From the NCBI GenBank assembly GCA_037045145.1, contig JBAOIA010000012.1:558001-622000 (forward strand): a DNA stretch of 64,000 nt, read 5' to 3'. Below, in pieces: positions 1-6,256 of this stretch. Within the stretch, counting starts at the first letter, position 1; each line of letters starts with the position of its first letter. The stretch comes from Bacteroidia bacterium (GTDB lineage: Bacteria; Bacteroidota; Bacteroidia; AKYH767-A; OLB10). A program made the position numbers and the translations under genes. The notes beneath the pieces are model-generated. The model made no database searches. It had not been told where the DNA came from and worked only from the letters and a program-made list of their open reading frames with translations.

Positions 1-3
1 AGC

Positions 4-11
4 TATATTTG
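4..11 (+). promoter_or_regulatory. Bacteroidota -7 box at window edge
   Basis: TATATTTG matches the Bacteroidota -7 consensus TAnnTTTG. The -33 TTG would lie outside the window, so only half of the promoter can be seen. It points towards the secreted-protein gene at 118. Confidence 0.5.
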
Positions 12-20
12 TGCAGTATT

Positions 21-47
21 CAGCATGTTTTAGCTGAAAATATGCTG
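21..47. repeat. Imperfect hairpin before the first cassette-like gene
   Basis: CAGCATGTTTT (21-31) and AAAATATGCTG (37-47) form an 11-bp stem with one mismatch and a 5-nt loop. It lies between the -7 box at 4-11 and the GTTATCAGCC box at 58. It has no T-run, so a terminator is unlikely; an attC-like folded site or a 5' UTR structure are alternatives. Confidence 0.4.
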
Positions 48-57
48 ATATTTAAAT

Positions 58-67
58 GTTATCAGCC
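58..67 (+). other. Left boundary box GTTATCAGCC
   Basis: This 10-mer is the exact reverse complement of GGCTGATAAC at 991-1000, so the two boxes bracket the gene at 118-939. Integron cassettes show the same geometry: the start of a cassette (TTRRRY after the crossover G) is complementary to the R'' box near its end. The cassette reading is inference, since no integrase is in the window. Confidence 0.4.
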
Positions 68-117
68 ATTCTTTGGCGGCAGTGCAAACTTGAACAGCAA
101 TTAAAAAAAGGGACGTT

Positions 118-939
118 ATGAAAAAAGCAATTCTTTCACTACACATTTTGTTTATTTTCAATTTAGCCCACGCTCAGAATTTCTTGAATGGTAATTTTGA
201 AAATACAACAGCAAATTGTCAGATTAATACTACCAATAACAGTTTTAATGGATTCATGACTAATTGTTACGGCTTCGGTTCTGACGGTCTTGATATTCTT
301 ACTAATAGTTGCGGATATGGAACAGCACAAAATGGAAATTATTTTATTGCAATCGCTTGCCACTTTCCAATAGCACTTGAAGCCTTTTCTTTAGCGTTAA
401 ATTCACCTCTAATTAGTGGTCAAACGTATACTCTTTCTTTCTGGAATATAAAATCTTCATCTTGGAACCCAAACAAATTAAAGATTGGATACTCAGCCGA
501 TAGTTTATCATTTGGCACACTAATAGATACGGTTCCAGTCCCTGGTATTACATGGACTTATCAATCATTGACTTTTTCTCCCATTAATAATAGTTCCTTC
601 ATAACAGTTGCAGTAGCCGATTCTATTCTCAGCTGGAACTATATTGACAATTTCACATTGAATAATATCACTGGAGTAAATTCACTAGATGATTTTCAAT
701 CAATAATTGCTATTTACCCCAACCCATTCATATCTAACATTGATGTAACAATTCAGAAACAAAGCATGAAATATGTTTCCATCACTATTCAGAATATTTT
801 AGCTCAAACTGTATTTAGTGAACAAGATAATCTTGCAATCACAAGAACCATTGACTTGAATGGGCAACCAAACGGGATGTATTTTGTTGTCTTGACAATT
901 GACGGAAAACGAATCACGAGAAGAATATTGAAGCAATGA
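118..939 (+). CDS. Secreted protein with T9SS type A sorting domain
   Basis: A 273-aa exported protein. The N-terminus is a signal peptide (MKK start, hydrophobic core, cleavage near AHAQ at residues 17-20). The middle, residues 21-180, reads like a beta-sandwich or carbohydrate-binding-like domain, with a GNFE start and a YIDNFTL end; I cannot assign a ligand. Residues 190-273 form a T9SS type A sorting domain: the IAIYPNPF motif, then beta strands and a terminal RRILKQ. In this family the domain directs export across the outer membrane by the type IX system. It is a single-gene unit flanked by complementary GTTATCAGCC/GGCTGATAAC boxes. The function of the passenger domain is unknown. Confidence 0.85.
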   Translation: MKKAILSLHILFIFNLAHAQNFLNGNFENTTANCQINTTNNSFNGFMTNCYGFGSDGLDILTNSCGYGTAQNGNYFIAIACHFPIALEAFSLALNSPLISGQTYTLSFWNIKSSSWNPNKLKIGYSADSLSFGTLIDTVPVPGITWTYQSLTFSPINNSSFITVAVADSILSWNYIDNFTLNNITGVNSLDDFQSIIAIYPNPFISNIDVTIQKQSMKYVSITIQNILAQTVFSEQDNLAITRTIDLNGQPNGMYFVVLTIDGKRITRRILKQ

Positions 940-990
940 ATAAAAATTTTTGCAAACTTGAAAAGTTACGACTCCGATGAACAGTATAAC

Positions 991-1000
991 GGCTGATAAC
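991..1000 (+). other. Right boundary box GGCTGATAAC
   Basis: Exact reverse complement of the box at 58-67. Its context, AGTATAAC then 6 nt then ATAACA, is shared with the site after the next gene (2392-2409), which suggests a common unit-end motif. Confidence 0.4.
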
Positions 1001-1080
1001 ATAAAGATTAAACGAAATAATTTTTTTGAGGGGTTTATCGGTTATCAAAGTGTTGTGCTTCTAACAAACATTCTGCAAGT

Positions 1081-1140
1081 GCAAAAAATGCGAACTACTT
1101 TGCGGTGTAAACTTTCTTTCTATTTGTTCGCATTTTTTGC
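1081..1140. repeat. 15-bp perfect stem-loop with 30-nt loop
   Basis: GCAAAAAATGCGAAC at 1081-1095 is perfectly complementary to GTTCGCATTTTTTGC at 1126-1140, with 30 nt between. No T-run follows on the + strand. It sits in the gap after the first gene and next to a transposase remnant. It may be a folded recombination site, a transposon end or a structured RNA. Confidence 0.55.
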
Positions 1141-1159
1141 CGAGAGTGTGTCCCCCTCT

Positions 1160-1183
1160 GGCGCTAGTCTTCAGACTTGTGCC
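1160..1183. repeat. REP-like imperfect palindrome
   Basis: GGCGC-T-AGTCT-TC-AGACT-TG-TGCC is an imperfect 24-nt palindrome. It lies just beyond the stop codon of the minus-strand RAYT remnant at 1190-1309. REP elements commonly neighbour the Y1 transposases that mobilise them, so the pairing is expected; that this protein moved it is inference. Confidence 0.5.
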
Positions 1184-1189
1184 CTACTA

Positions 1190-1309
1190 TCATTCAAGCA
1201 GCACTAAGTCAATAAGCCCTTTGCTGGGGCAATAATCCGTTGCACTACTATAAACGTAGCCTTCAAGATTATAAACAAATCCTGCCCGCATAGGATTTTC
1301 CTTCTCCAT
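1190..1309 (-). pseudogene. RAYT (REP-associated Y1 transposase) C-terminal remnant
   Basis: The minus strand encodes an open fragment, FEGMEKENPMRAGF followed by VYNLEGYVYSSATDY and ending in LLE-stop. The pattern NPxRAG ... YxYSSAxxY is the conserved C-terminal signature of IS200/IS605-like Y1 transposases of the RAYT group. The HUH and catalytic Tyr regions are absent. The fragment starts exactly at the palindrome at 1313-1345, so that element marks the truncation junction. Confidence 0.7.
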
Positions 1310-1312
1310 ACC

Positions 1313-1345
1313 TTCAAAGTCTCCCGTATTTCAGGGGACTTTGAA
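1313..1345 (+). repeat. 33-bp palindromic repeat, copy A
   Basis: TTCAAAGTCTCC, a 9-nt loop (CGTATTTCA) and GGGGACTTTGAA form an almost perfect 12-bp stem. Six copies exist between 1.3 and 9.1 kb, four in this orientation and two inverted. I found none in the rest of the window. This copy abuts a RAYT remnant. Confidence 0.85.
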
Positions 1346-1437
1346 ATATTAAAAAAACATTGAAGGGTTGATACGTTTTTATGAAAATAGAACTCACCTG
1401 GTTTATAATTTTACTTTATGAAACCTTTTGAAATTAA

Positions 1438-1500
1438 TTTATATTTGTAAATGCTTTTGAAATTATTTTTTTCACATGTTGACGTTATGTGCAATTTTAA
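1438..1500 (+). repeat. AT-rich unit-start module, copy 1
   Basis: The segment resembles 2594-2665 and 3628-3701: TATATTTG-like start, ATGYTTTTGAAATTRTTTTTTTCACA, then GACGTTATGTGCAATTTTAA. All three copies precede a gene or operon in the island. The GTTATG box may be a recombination core. Confidence 0.55.
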
Positions 1501-1575
1501 CGCTTCGAACAACCGGTAGTGCTAATTTGAAACTGCGGAACATTATACAGACATTTTTTATCGAACTTTTGTACA

Positions 1576-2349
1576 ATGGAAAAGTGCAAACTTTGCTTAC
1601 AAGAAAAACAACTAATCGCAAAATCTCATATTATTCCTGACTTTATGTATGAGGAATTGTATGACGACAATCACAAAATTAGAGTTGTTCCTGCATCGGA
1701 ATTTGGCAAAGTAAAACCAAGAATTAAAATGCCTTCTTCGGGCGAATACGAAGGAGGTTTATTGTGCAGTGACTGTGACAACAAACTTTTAGGTGGCTAT
1801 GAGAATTATGCGCGTAAGGCAATTTATGGTGGAGCATTACGAGATAGTGAATGTCCTGAATGCGATAATTTTAAAAGTCAAGACGGAGTGAAGTTTACCC
1901 TTTGCAAGAAAATAAATTATCATAAGTTCAAAATATTTCTGTTGTCGGTTCTTTGGCGAGCAAGTATTTCAAAACGTGCACTCTTTGACCAAATAAATTT
2001 AGGACCGCATGAAGAAGTGTTACGCAAAATGATTTATGAAGGTAATCCTGGAAAGGTTGATGATTATCCTTTGTACTTTATGACATATGTAAATGACAAA
2101 GATGTTTCAACTGACATCATTGGTCATCCAAAGCAAATAAGAATTAAATCAGGACATCGTGCATACACATTTCTGATTGGCGGAATATTTTATATGTATA
2201 TGGTTAATTCTTCAGATCATACACTTCCTGATTACATAATCAAAAGCACAATTAGACCTTCTGATGAAATGACTATTTATCACATACCGAAAGGAAAAGG
2301 TTGGGAAATAATGTTAAGTTACTTTGGATTGATTAAGGCGAACATATAA
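1576..2349 (+). CDS. Zinc-ribbon, HNH-endonuclease-like hypothetical protein
   Basis: A 257-aa soluble protein. It opens with a Cys pair (MEKCKLC, residues 4-7), then SHIIPDFMY, then a second pair (LLCSDCDNKL, near residues 62-65). C-x2-C, a SHIIP-type motif and a second C-x2-C form the treble-clef/HNH-like zinc fold seen in many uncharacterised bacterial proteins. The H of SHII is in the position of the HNH general base, but I do not see a complete HNH triad, so nuclease activity is only possible. The rest (residues 90-257) I do not recognise. It is a single gene in its own unit, between the module at 1438 and the box at 2399. A defence role would fit the neighbourhood but is inference. Confidence 0.6.
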   Translation: MEKCKLCLQEKQLIAKSHIIPDFMYEELYDDNHKIRVVPASEFGKVKPRIKMPSSGEYEGGLLCSDCDNKLLGGYENYARKAIYGGALRDSECPECDNFKSQDGVKFTLCKKINYHKFKIFLLSVLWRASISKRALFDQINLGPHEEVLRKMIYEGNPGKVDDYPLYFMTYVNDKDVSTDIIGHPKQIRIKSGHRAYTFLIGGIFYMYMVNSSDHTLPDYIIKSTIRPSDEMTIYHIPKGKGWEIMLSYFGLIKANI

Positions 2350-2398
2350 AAACTGTAACGGAACCACATACATTTGTGCTTTGTGGACAGAGTATAAC

Positions 2399-2408
2399 TG
2401 TGCATAAC
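2399..2408 (+). other. Right boundary box TGTGCATAAC
   Basis: The sequence AGTATAAC-TGTGC-ATAACA ends the HNH-like gene unit in the same way as AGTATAAC-GGCTG-ATAACA ends the first unit. Its ATAAC is complementary to the GTTAT that starts this unit at 1484. Confidence 0.35.
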
Positions 2409-2419
2409 AAGAACTGTGG

Positions 2420-2553
2420 TTAAAAACAAGCATTTATAGAAGAATATTTTTCATCGTAAGGCAATTCGGATTTAGCAACAGCCACCGCTTGTTTAATAAG
2501 TTTATTTCCCACAGTGGCTAATGCCAGCTTGCCGTTTTTACCTTTCTCCGTAC
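2420..2553 (-). pseudogene. IS110-like transposase C-terminal remnant
   Basis: Read on the minus strand the segment encodes TEKGKNGKLALATVGNKLI, then KQAVAVAKSELPYDEKY and a stop. This matches the C-terminal style of IS110/IS1111-group transposases (KxKKLALxAVxNKLLKQ...YD), from memory. There is no N-terminal DEDD domain. The fragment is cut at the palindrome copy B at 2555. Confidence 0.5.
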
Positions 2554-2554
2554 T

Positions 2555-2587
2555 TTCAAAGTCTCTCGCATTTCAGGAGACTTTGAA
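2555..2587 (+). repeat. 33-bp palindromic repeat, copy B
   Basis: TTCAAAGTCTCT, loop CGCATTTCA, GGAGACTTTGAA. The same family as copy A with a few substitutions. An IS110-like remnant lies on its left, and the AT-rich module copy 2 follows 6 nt to its right. Confidence 0.85.
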
Positions 2588-2593
2588 TGGACA

Positions 2594-2665
2594 AACATTA
2601 TCCATATATTTGAAAATGTTTTTAAAATTGTTTTTTTACAGACTGACGTTATGGGCAAGTTTAAG
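2594..2665 (+). repeat. AT-rich unit-start module, copy 2
   Basis: ACATTATCCATATATTTGAA, then a T-rich stretch, ACAGACTGACGTTATGGGCA and AGTTTAAG. It aligns with 3628-3701 along most of its length and more weakly with 1438-1500. GTTATGGGC here and GCCCAT at 3443-3448, just after the next gene, may be the two ends of one unit. Confidence 0.6.
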
Positions 2666-2837
2666 AAACGACACAGTAGTCAAGGACAGACACGAGCACC
2701 ACAGTTCTTGCGGTTTGACAGTTCTTGACTATTAATGACTGACAGAATAAAAATAAAAAGTGGAGACCAGCGACCACTAAAGAAACGGGGCGAAACCGAA
2801 AAGCCAAATGAGTAGGAAAACATAAAAAAGAAATAAA

Positions 2838-3437
2838 ATGAAAACTGAAAATGTTGTTTTAATGCAAATGGCGAGAGAATCTCTAAAAGGTAAATGGGGC
2901 TTAGCCATTGGAACATTTGTGGTATATTTATTAATCTCTGTGGTTTTACAAATGATAACAATTGTTGGACCAATTGCATCATTAATAATTTCTGGTCCAT
3001 TTGCTTTAGGTCTTGCCGTTTTTGGGTTATCCATTTCAAGAAACCAAGACGCTAAACTGGAACAAATATTTCAAGGCTTTAGTAATTTTGGAACTGCATT
3101 AGGTGCTTATCTATTAATAATTCTTTTCTTTTTATTATGGATGATTTTACTTATAATACCCGGTATTATTGCTGCCATATCTTATTCTATGACCTTCTAC
3201 ATTTTAGCTGATGACAATTCAATTGGTGCTATGGATGCAATAGATAAAAGTAAAAAGATGATGGATGGTTACAAATGGAAGTATTTTTGTCTATGTCTGA
3301 GATTTTTAGGTTGGGCATTGCTTTGTATTCTGACATTAGGAATAGGCCTTCTATGGCTTATGCCGTATATGCAAGTTACTATGGCAAAATTTTATGATGA
3401 CGTAAAAGCAAACTCATTAACAACTGAAAACATATAA
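2838..3437 (+). CDS. DUF975-like integral membrane protein
   Basis: A 199-aa protein with at least four hydrophobic segments (about residues 20-45, 47-66, 88-115 and 150-178). The N-terminal ARESLKGKWGLAIG and the central PGIIAAISYSMTFYILAD resemble the DUF975 family of small multi-pass proteins. Their molecular function is not established. The C-terminus is charged and probably cytoplasmic. A purine-rich AAAAAAGAAATAAA precedes the ATG. It is a single-gene unit between palindrome copies B and C. Confidence 0.65.
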   Translation: MKTENVVLMQMARESLKGKWGLAIGTFVVYLLISVVLQMITIVGPIASLIISGPFALGLAVFGLSISRNQDAKLEQIFQGFSNFGTALGAYLLIILFFLLWMILLIIPGIIAAISYSMTFYILADDNSIGAMDAIDKSKKMMDGYKWKYFCLCLRFLGWALLCILTLGIGLLWLMPYMQVTMAKFYDDVKANSLTTENI

Positions 3438-3457
3438 AACCAGCCCATTTCCGTACT

Positions 3458-3490
3458 TTCAAAGTCTCCCTCATTTCAGGGGACTTTGAA
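3458..3490 (+). repeat. 33-bp palindromic repeat, copy C
   Basis: TTCAAAGTCTCC, loop CTCATTTCA, GGGGACTTTGAA. The core is identical to copy D. It is followed by an IS1182-like transposase remnant on the minus strand, so here the junction is on the right. Confidence 0.85.
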
Positions 3491-3499
3491 TGGACAAGA

Positions 3500-3606
3500 G
3501 CATCTATAAAACTTATTTCTCTGTCTGGAGCTACCTGACTCTCTAAGTTGGAAAAGGTGATTTGCTCCCGATTTATTCTTGTTAGTGTGGGCATTGCTAT
3601 GACCAA
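3500..3606 (-). pseudogene. IS1182-like transposase N-terminal remnant
   Basis: The minus strand reads MVIAMPTLTRINREQITFSN and then LESQVAPDREISFIDALV before running into the palindrome. REQxTFxxLE...xRFIDAFV is the characteristic N-terminus of IS1182-type transposases; the match is by eye. Everything after the first 35 or so residues is missing. Confidence 0.5.
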
Positions 3607-3627
3607 TTTTTAATATCTAAACATACA

Positions 3628-3701
3628 ACATTATCCCTATATTTGAACATGTTTTTGAAATTATATTTTTTCACAGACAGCCGTTAGCCAGAAGTTTAAC
3701 C
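3628..3701 (+). repeat. AT-rich unit-start module, copy 3
   Basis: AACATTATCCCTATATTTGA, ACATGTTTTTGAAATTATAT, TTTTTCACAGACAGCCGTTA and GCCAGAAGTTTAAC. It matches copy 2 closely. It precedes the promoter and start of the first toxin-antitoxin pair. Confidence 0.6.
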
Positions 3702-3757
3702 GAACTCTTCGCCTAAATCTCTCCGACAACAATAAACAAAAAACCCATAAAATATAG

Positions 3758-3787
3758 TTGCACTAAAGAGAAACTTTTGTATATTTG
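3758..3787 (+). promoter_or_regulatory. Promoter of the first toxin-antitoxin operon
   Basis: TTG at 3758-3760, 19 nt, then TATATTTG at 3780-3787: an exact Bacteroidota promoter. Only 4 nt separate the -7 box from the GTG at 3792, so the mRNA is probably leaderless or nearly so. Confidence 0.7.
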
Positions 3788-3791
3788 CAAA

Positions 3792-4139
3792 GTGAACGAA
3801 AAAAAGAAATATAGAACAATAACCTTTTACAAAGACTATTTTCAAACTTTTTTTAACAAGCAAAACAAGAAAGTAAAAGCGAAAATAGTTTGGACATTTG
3901 ATTTGGTAGAAGATTTAGAAAGAGTTCCAGAAACGTATCTAAAGCATATAGAAAATACGGAAGGACTTTACGAAATTCGAGTACAATTAGGAAGTGATAT
4001 TTTTCGTATTTTCTGTTTTTTCGACAAAGGACAATTAGTGGTTTTGGCTAATGGTCTTCAGAAGAAAACTCAAAAGATACCAAAAAAGGAAATTGAAATG
4101 GCAATTAAAATAAAAACAGAATATGAAAACGAAAAATAA
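3792..4139 (+). CDS. HigB/RelE-superfamily toxin (Gp49-like)
   Basis: A 115-aa protein of the phage-derived Gp49-like/HigB family, whose members act as ribosome-dependent mRNA interferases. Visible features are the FYKDYFQTFF start, KAKIVWTFDLVEDLERVP, and the core strand GLYEIRVQLGSDIFRIFCFFD, whose central Arg residues are typical of the fold. The lysine-rich C-terminus EMAIKIKTEYENEK overlaps the antitoxin gene by 17 nt. I choose the GTG at 3792 because the upstream TTG at 3777 lies within the promoter -7 region and no ATG occurs nearby. The toxin-first order fits HigBA systems. RNase activity is inferred from the family. Confidence 0.8.
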   Translation: MNEKKKYRTITFYKDYFQTFFNKQNKKVKAKIVWTFDLVEDLERVPETYLKHIENTEGLYEIRVQLGSDIFRIFCFFDKGQLVVLANGLQKKTQKIPKKEIEMAIKIKTEYENEK

Positions 4140-4431
4140 AAATTTGATGACACTTGAAGATTTTAAAGAAAAAAACTACGGCAAACGTGGAACGAAAAAA
4201 CGTGATGAATTGGAAGCTGGGTACGAAAACTTTAAAATCGGAGTAATGCTTCAACAAGCAAGACTTGAAAAAGGCTTAACACAAGAAGAGCTTGCAAACA
4301 GAGTTGGTACGACCAAGTCGTATATTTCAAAAATAGAGAACAACATAAAAGAAGCTCGGATTTCGACACTTCAAAAAATAGTTGAACTCGGATTTGGAGG
4401 GCATTTGGATTTATCAATAAGACTAAAATGA
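4123..4431 (+). CDS. HigA-like XRE-family antitoxin
   Basis: A 102-aa DNA-binding antitoxin. Residues 40-93 form an XRE helix-turn-helix: MLQQARLEKGLTQEELANRV, then GTTKSYISKIENN. The N-terminal 35 residues are charged and probably bind the toxin. It overlaps the toxin gene by 17 nt. In this family the antitoxin neutralises the toxin and represses its own operon, probably here at the promoter at 3758-3787; no clear operator palindrome is visible. Confidence 0.85.
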   Translation: MKTKNKNLMTLEDFKEKNYGKRGTKKRDELEAGYENFKIGVMLQQARLEKGLTQEELANRVGTTKSYISKIENNIKEARISTLQKIVELGFGGHLDLSIRLK

Positions 4432-4494
4432 AAAGAAAACCTGCCGGTAACAAACAAATTGGAAATAGAGCCGGTGAAGTGCTATTTCCATACT

Positions 4495-4527
4495 TTCAAA
4501 GTCTCCCTCATTTCAGGGGACTTTGAA
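4495..4527 (+). repeat. 33-bp palindromic repeat, copy D
   Basis: TTCAAAGTCTCC, loop CTCATTTCA, GGGGACTTTGAA, identical to copy C. RAYT remnant copy 1 begins 22 nt downstream. Confidence 0.85.
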
Positions 4528-4549
4528 ATAATGGATAAAAAATAAAATA

Positions 4550-4888
4550 GTGGCAAACGGCAAATGATTTATGGCTTATGAAATGGCTAAAAGGTTAAAG
4601 GAGACAGGCAGATTTGATTTATTGCTGAAAATGGAACAAATGGTTCCTAAAGAACAGGCTAAATACGGTAAGTTGCATCACGTATTTAAACAATCGTTTG
4701 ACTGTAAACCATGCTATACGAAAAAGTTTATGGACCAAAAATTAGATTACATACATCACCATCCCTATGCTAAAAAGTAGAATTTGGTAATTGAGTTTAC
4801 CGATTACAAACATTCAAGTGCAGGGTTTTATGAACTTAATTTGCCGGGTGTTTATGTAGTTGATGTTACTGAAATGGAATGGAAATAA
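4550..4888 (+). pseudogene. RAYT transposase remnant, copy 1
   Basis: This is the C-terminal third of a Bacteroidota RAYT. The reading is VANGK-stop-FMAYEMAKRL, KLHHVFKQSFDCKPC, KLDYIHHHPYAKK-stop and HSSAGFYELNLPGVYVVDV. IHxxPxxxKWNL...HSSAxFY is the conserved RAYT ending. In-frame stops at 4565 (TGA) and 4778 (TAG) disable it, and the HUH domain is missing. A second copy with the same early TGA is at 8626. It lies between the two toxin-antitoxin pairs. Confidence 0.75.
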
Positions 4889-4914
4889 ATATTAGTATTT
4901 AAAAAAAATTTCAC

Positions 4915-4922
4915 TAATTTTG
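4915..4922 (+). promoter_or_regulatory. -7 box before the second toxin-antitoxin operon
   Basis: TAATTTTG fits TAnnTTTG and lies 25 nt before the toxin ATG at 4947. No TTG at the usual -33 distance is visible, so this is a half-supported promoter. Confidence 0.4.
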
Positions 4923-4946
4923 TATCCGAATGAATACAATGATTAA

Positions 4947-5246
4947 ATGTACTTTATTGAGAAAACGGCAGAATTTGATAAATGGTTGAAAAAATTAAAA
5001 GATTTAGTAGCAAAAGCAAAGATTTTGTTCCGAATCCAAAAATTGGAAACCGAAGAACATTTTGGAGATTGCAAACCTGTTGGTGACGGAATTAGTGAAT
5101 TGAAAATCAACTATGCAAAAGGTTATCGAATCTACTTCAAGGAAAAAAATGGAAAAATTATCGTTCTCTTGATTGGTGGAGATAAATCAACCCAACAAAA
5201 AGACATAGAAAAAGCGAAAGATATTTGGAGTAAACTTAAAAAGTAA
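4947..5246 (+). CDS. RelE/HigB-type toxin, HI1419-like
   Basis: A 99-aa toxin of the RelE/ParE superfamily, in the COG3657-type addiction-module killer branch. Diagnostic parts are FDKWLKKLKDLVAKAKILFR (residues 10-29), HFGDCKPVGDGISELKINY, GYRIYFKEKNGKIIVLLIGG and the C-terminal KDIEKAKDIW. The Arg of GYRIYF is the usual core residue. It is followed 5 nt later by its HI1420-like antitoxin. The family toxins act on translation through mRNA cleavage; activity here is inferred. Confidence 0.85.
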   Translation: MYFIEKTAEFDKWLKKLKDLVAKAKILFRIQKLETEEHFGDCKPVGDGISELKINYAKGYRIYFKEKNGKIIVLLIGGDKSTQQKDIEKAKDIWSKLKK

Positions 5247-5251
5247 AGAAA

Positions 5252-5536
5252 ATGGAAACAACAAAATTTGACATATCGGACTATTTAGAAAGCAACGAAA
5301 TGATTGCTGAATACCTTAATGAAGTTTTGAAAGATGGAAATGATGCTCAAATTATAACTGCAATCGGAAACATTGCAAAAGCTATCGGAATGACTAAAAT
5401 AGCGGAAGAAACCGGACTTAGCCGACCAAGTTTATATAAAGCATTGTCTGATGGAGCAAAGCCGCAATTTGCAACAATAATGAAAGTTTTAAAAGCCATT
5501 GGAGGACAAATACAGATTAATCCAGCACATATATAA
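5252..5536 (+). CDS. HI1420-like addiction-module antitoxin
   Basis: A 94-aa antitoxin matching the COG3636-type family: FDISDYLESNEMIAEYLNE, then an HTH at residues 45-88 (AKAIGMTKIAEETGLSRPSL, YKALS), then KPQFATIMKVLKAIG and a short tail. It is cotranscribed with the toxin (5-nt gap). It should bind the toxin and autoregulate the operon. Pair order and spacing are typical. Confidence 0.88.
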   Translation: METTKFDISDYLESNEMIAEYLNEVLKDGNDAQIITAIGNIAKAIGMTKIAEETGLSRPSLYKALSDGAKPQFATIMKVLKAIGGQIQINPAHI

Positions 5537-5579
5537 AAACGAACGCTTGACAAGTGGTTTGAACGCAAACAGAAGTAAA

Positions 5580-5610
5580 TTGCAACGATTGAACTATTGC
5601 GCTATATTTG
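5580..5610 (+). promoter_or_regulatory. Orphan promoter after the second antitoxin
   Basis: TTG at 5580-5582, 20 nt, then TATATTTG at 5603-5610 is an exact Bacteroidota promoter pointing right. The only reading frame soon after is an 18-codon ORF (ATG at 5642). It may drive a small RNA or decayed gene, or may be a cassette-borne promoter for the retron locus that starts at 5921. Confidence 0.55.
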
Positions 5611-5805
5611 AAGTTCGGTTCTCGCATCAACAGTGGTGCTAAAATGCCCTACCTGCGTCAAGTTGCCAAACCGTCAGGTTGTAAAAAAGTTATTTTCTTT
5701 TAGAATACTGCATCTAATATTAATGTAGAAGTGCTCTTCTCTGTTTTAAGATGGCTTGATTTTATGCAGCGAAATTTTCTTGGAAAAAATTAAAGGGCTT
5801 ATATT

Positions 5806-5832
5806 GGCTTATCAGCCGCGGCTGATGAAGCC
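5806..5832. repeat. REP-like palindrome with TCAGCCGCGGCTGA core
   Basis: GGCTT-ATCAGCCGCGGCTGAT-G-AAGCC is a nearly perfect palindrome. Its 14-bp core TCAGCCGCGGCTGA recurs exactly at 56325 and 56645, and with one mismatch at 56005, in the tRNA-Val array 50 kb away. Confidence 0.65.
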
Positions 5833-5884
5833 TACTTTTAATTGAAAAACCTCTTCACGGATACTTTGGTGTCCAGGTTTTCCG

Positions 5885-5925
5885 TCCATTCAAAGTCTCC
5901 TGAAATGAGGGAGAACTTGAATGGA
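5885..5925 (-). repeat. Palindromic repeat, copy E (inverted orientation)
   Basis: TCCATTCAAAGTCTCC, loop TGAAATGAG, GGAGAACTTGAATGGA. Here the arms reach 16 bp with one substitution. The orientation is opposite to copies A-D and equal to copy F, so E and F form direct repeats around the retron locus. The right arm contains the ATG of the gene at 5921. Confidence 0.85.
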
Positions 5926-6208
5926 CAAAGTAAGTTCAATAAATCAAGGACTACAAAATACACAGCAACGACTTGGCGATATTGAAAGAAATATTAAAGA
6001 CGACTTAACCGCCAAACAAAAAGATTTGGCTTCAAGAATTGAATCAGCAGAGAACGCAACCAAACAACGAATTGATAATTCAGAGAAAGAATTTACCAAA
6101 ATGTTTGAGAAAATTGCTAAAGAAAATAATCTTCTGAAAATTTTACTCTTTGCTTCAATTGGTTTGACAGTAGGGATAATTCTTTTTCGGGCAATTACAG
6201 GACAATAA
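5921..6208 (+). CDS. Small coiled-coil, tail-anchored membrane protein
   Basis: A 95-aa protein. Residues 5-68 are a heptad-like, charged helix rich in Q, E, K and D (DIERNIKDDLTAKQKDLASR, then NSEKEFTKMFEKIAKEN). Residues 70-90 are one hydrophobic segment (LLKILLFASIGLTVGIILF) with only a few residues after it, so it is probably tail-anchored with the coiled coil in the cytoplasm. The ATG lies in the arm of palindrome copy E. The DnaB-like gene starts 48 nt after its stop. I recognise no family. Small membrane proteins act as effectors in several defence systems, so a retron accessory or toxin role is possible but unproven. Confidence 0.6.
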   Translation: MDKVSSINQGLQNTQQRLGDIERNIKDDLTAKQKDLASRIESAENATKQRIDNSEKEFTKMFEKIAKENNLLKILLFASIGLTVGIILFRAITGQ

Positions 6209-6256
6209 TTTTTCAACAATCGCTGTTACAACACAACTTAAATCTACCTTCACAAA

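Noticed and set aside
977..1207. Small + strand frame of 76 codons
   Set aside because: It runs through a hairpin, a REP palindrome and a RAYT remnant and has no protein-like composition.
3777..3791. TTG start of the first toxin
   Set aside because: It overlaps the promoter -7 box, so it cannot be transcribed from that promoter.
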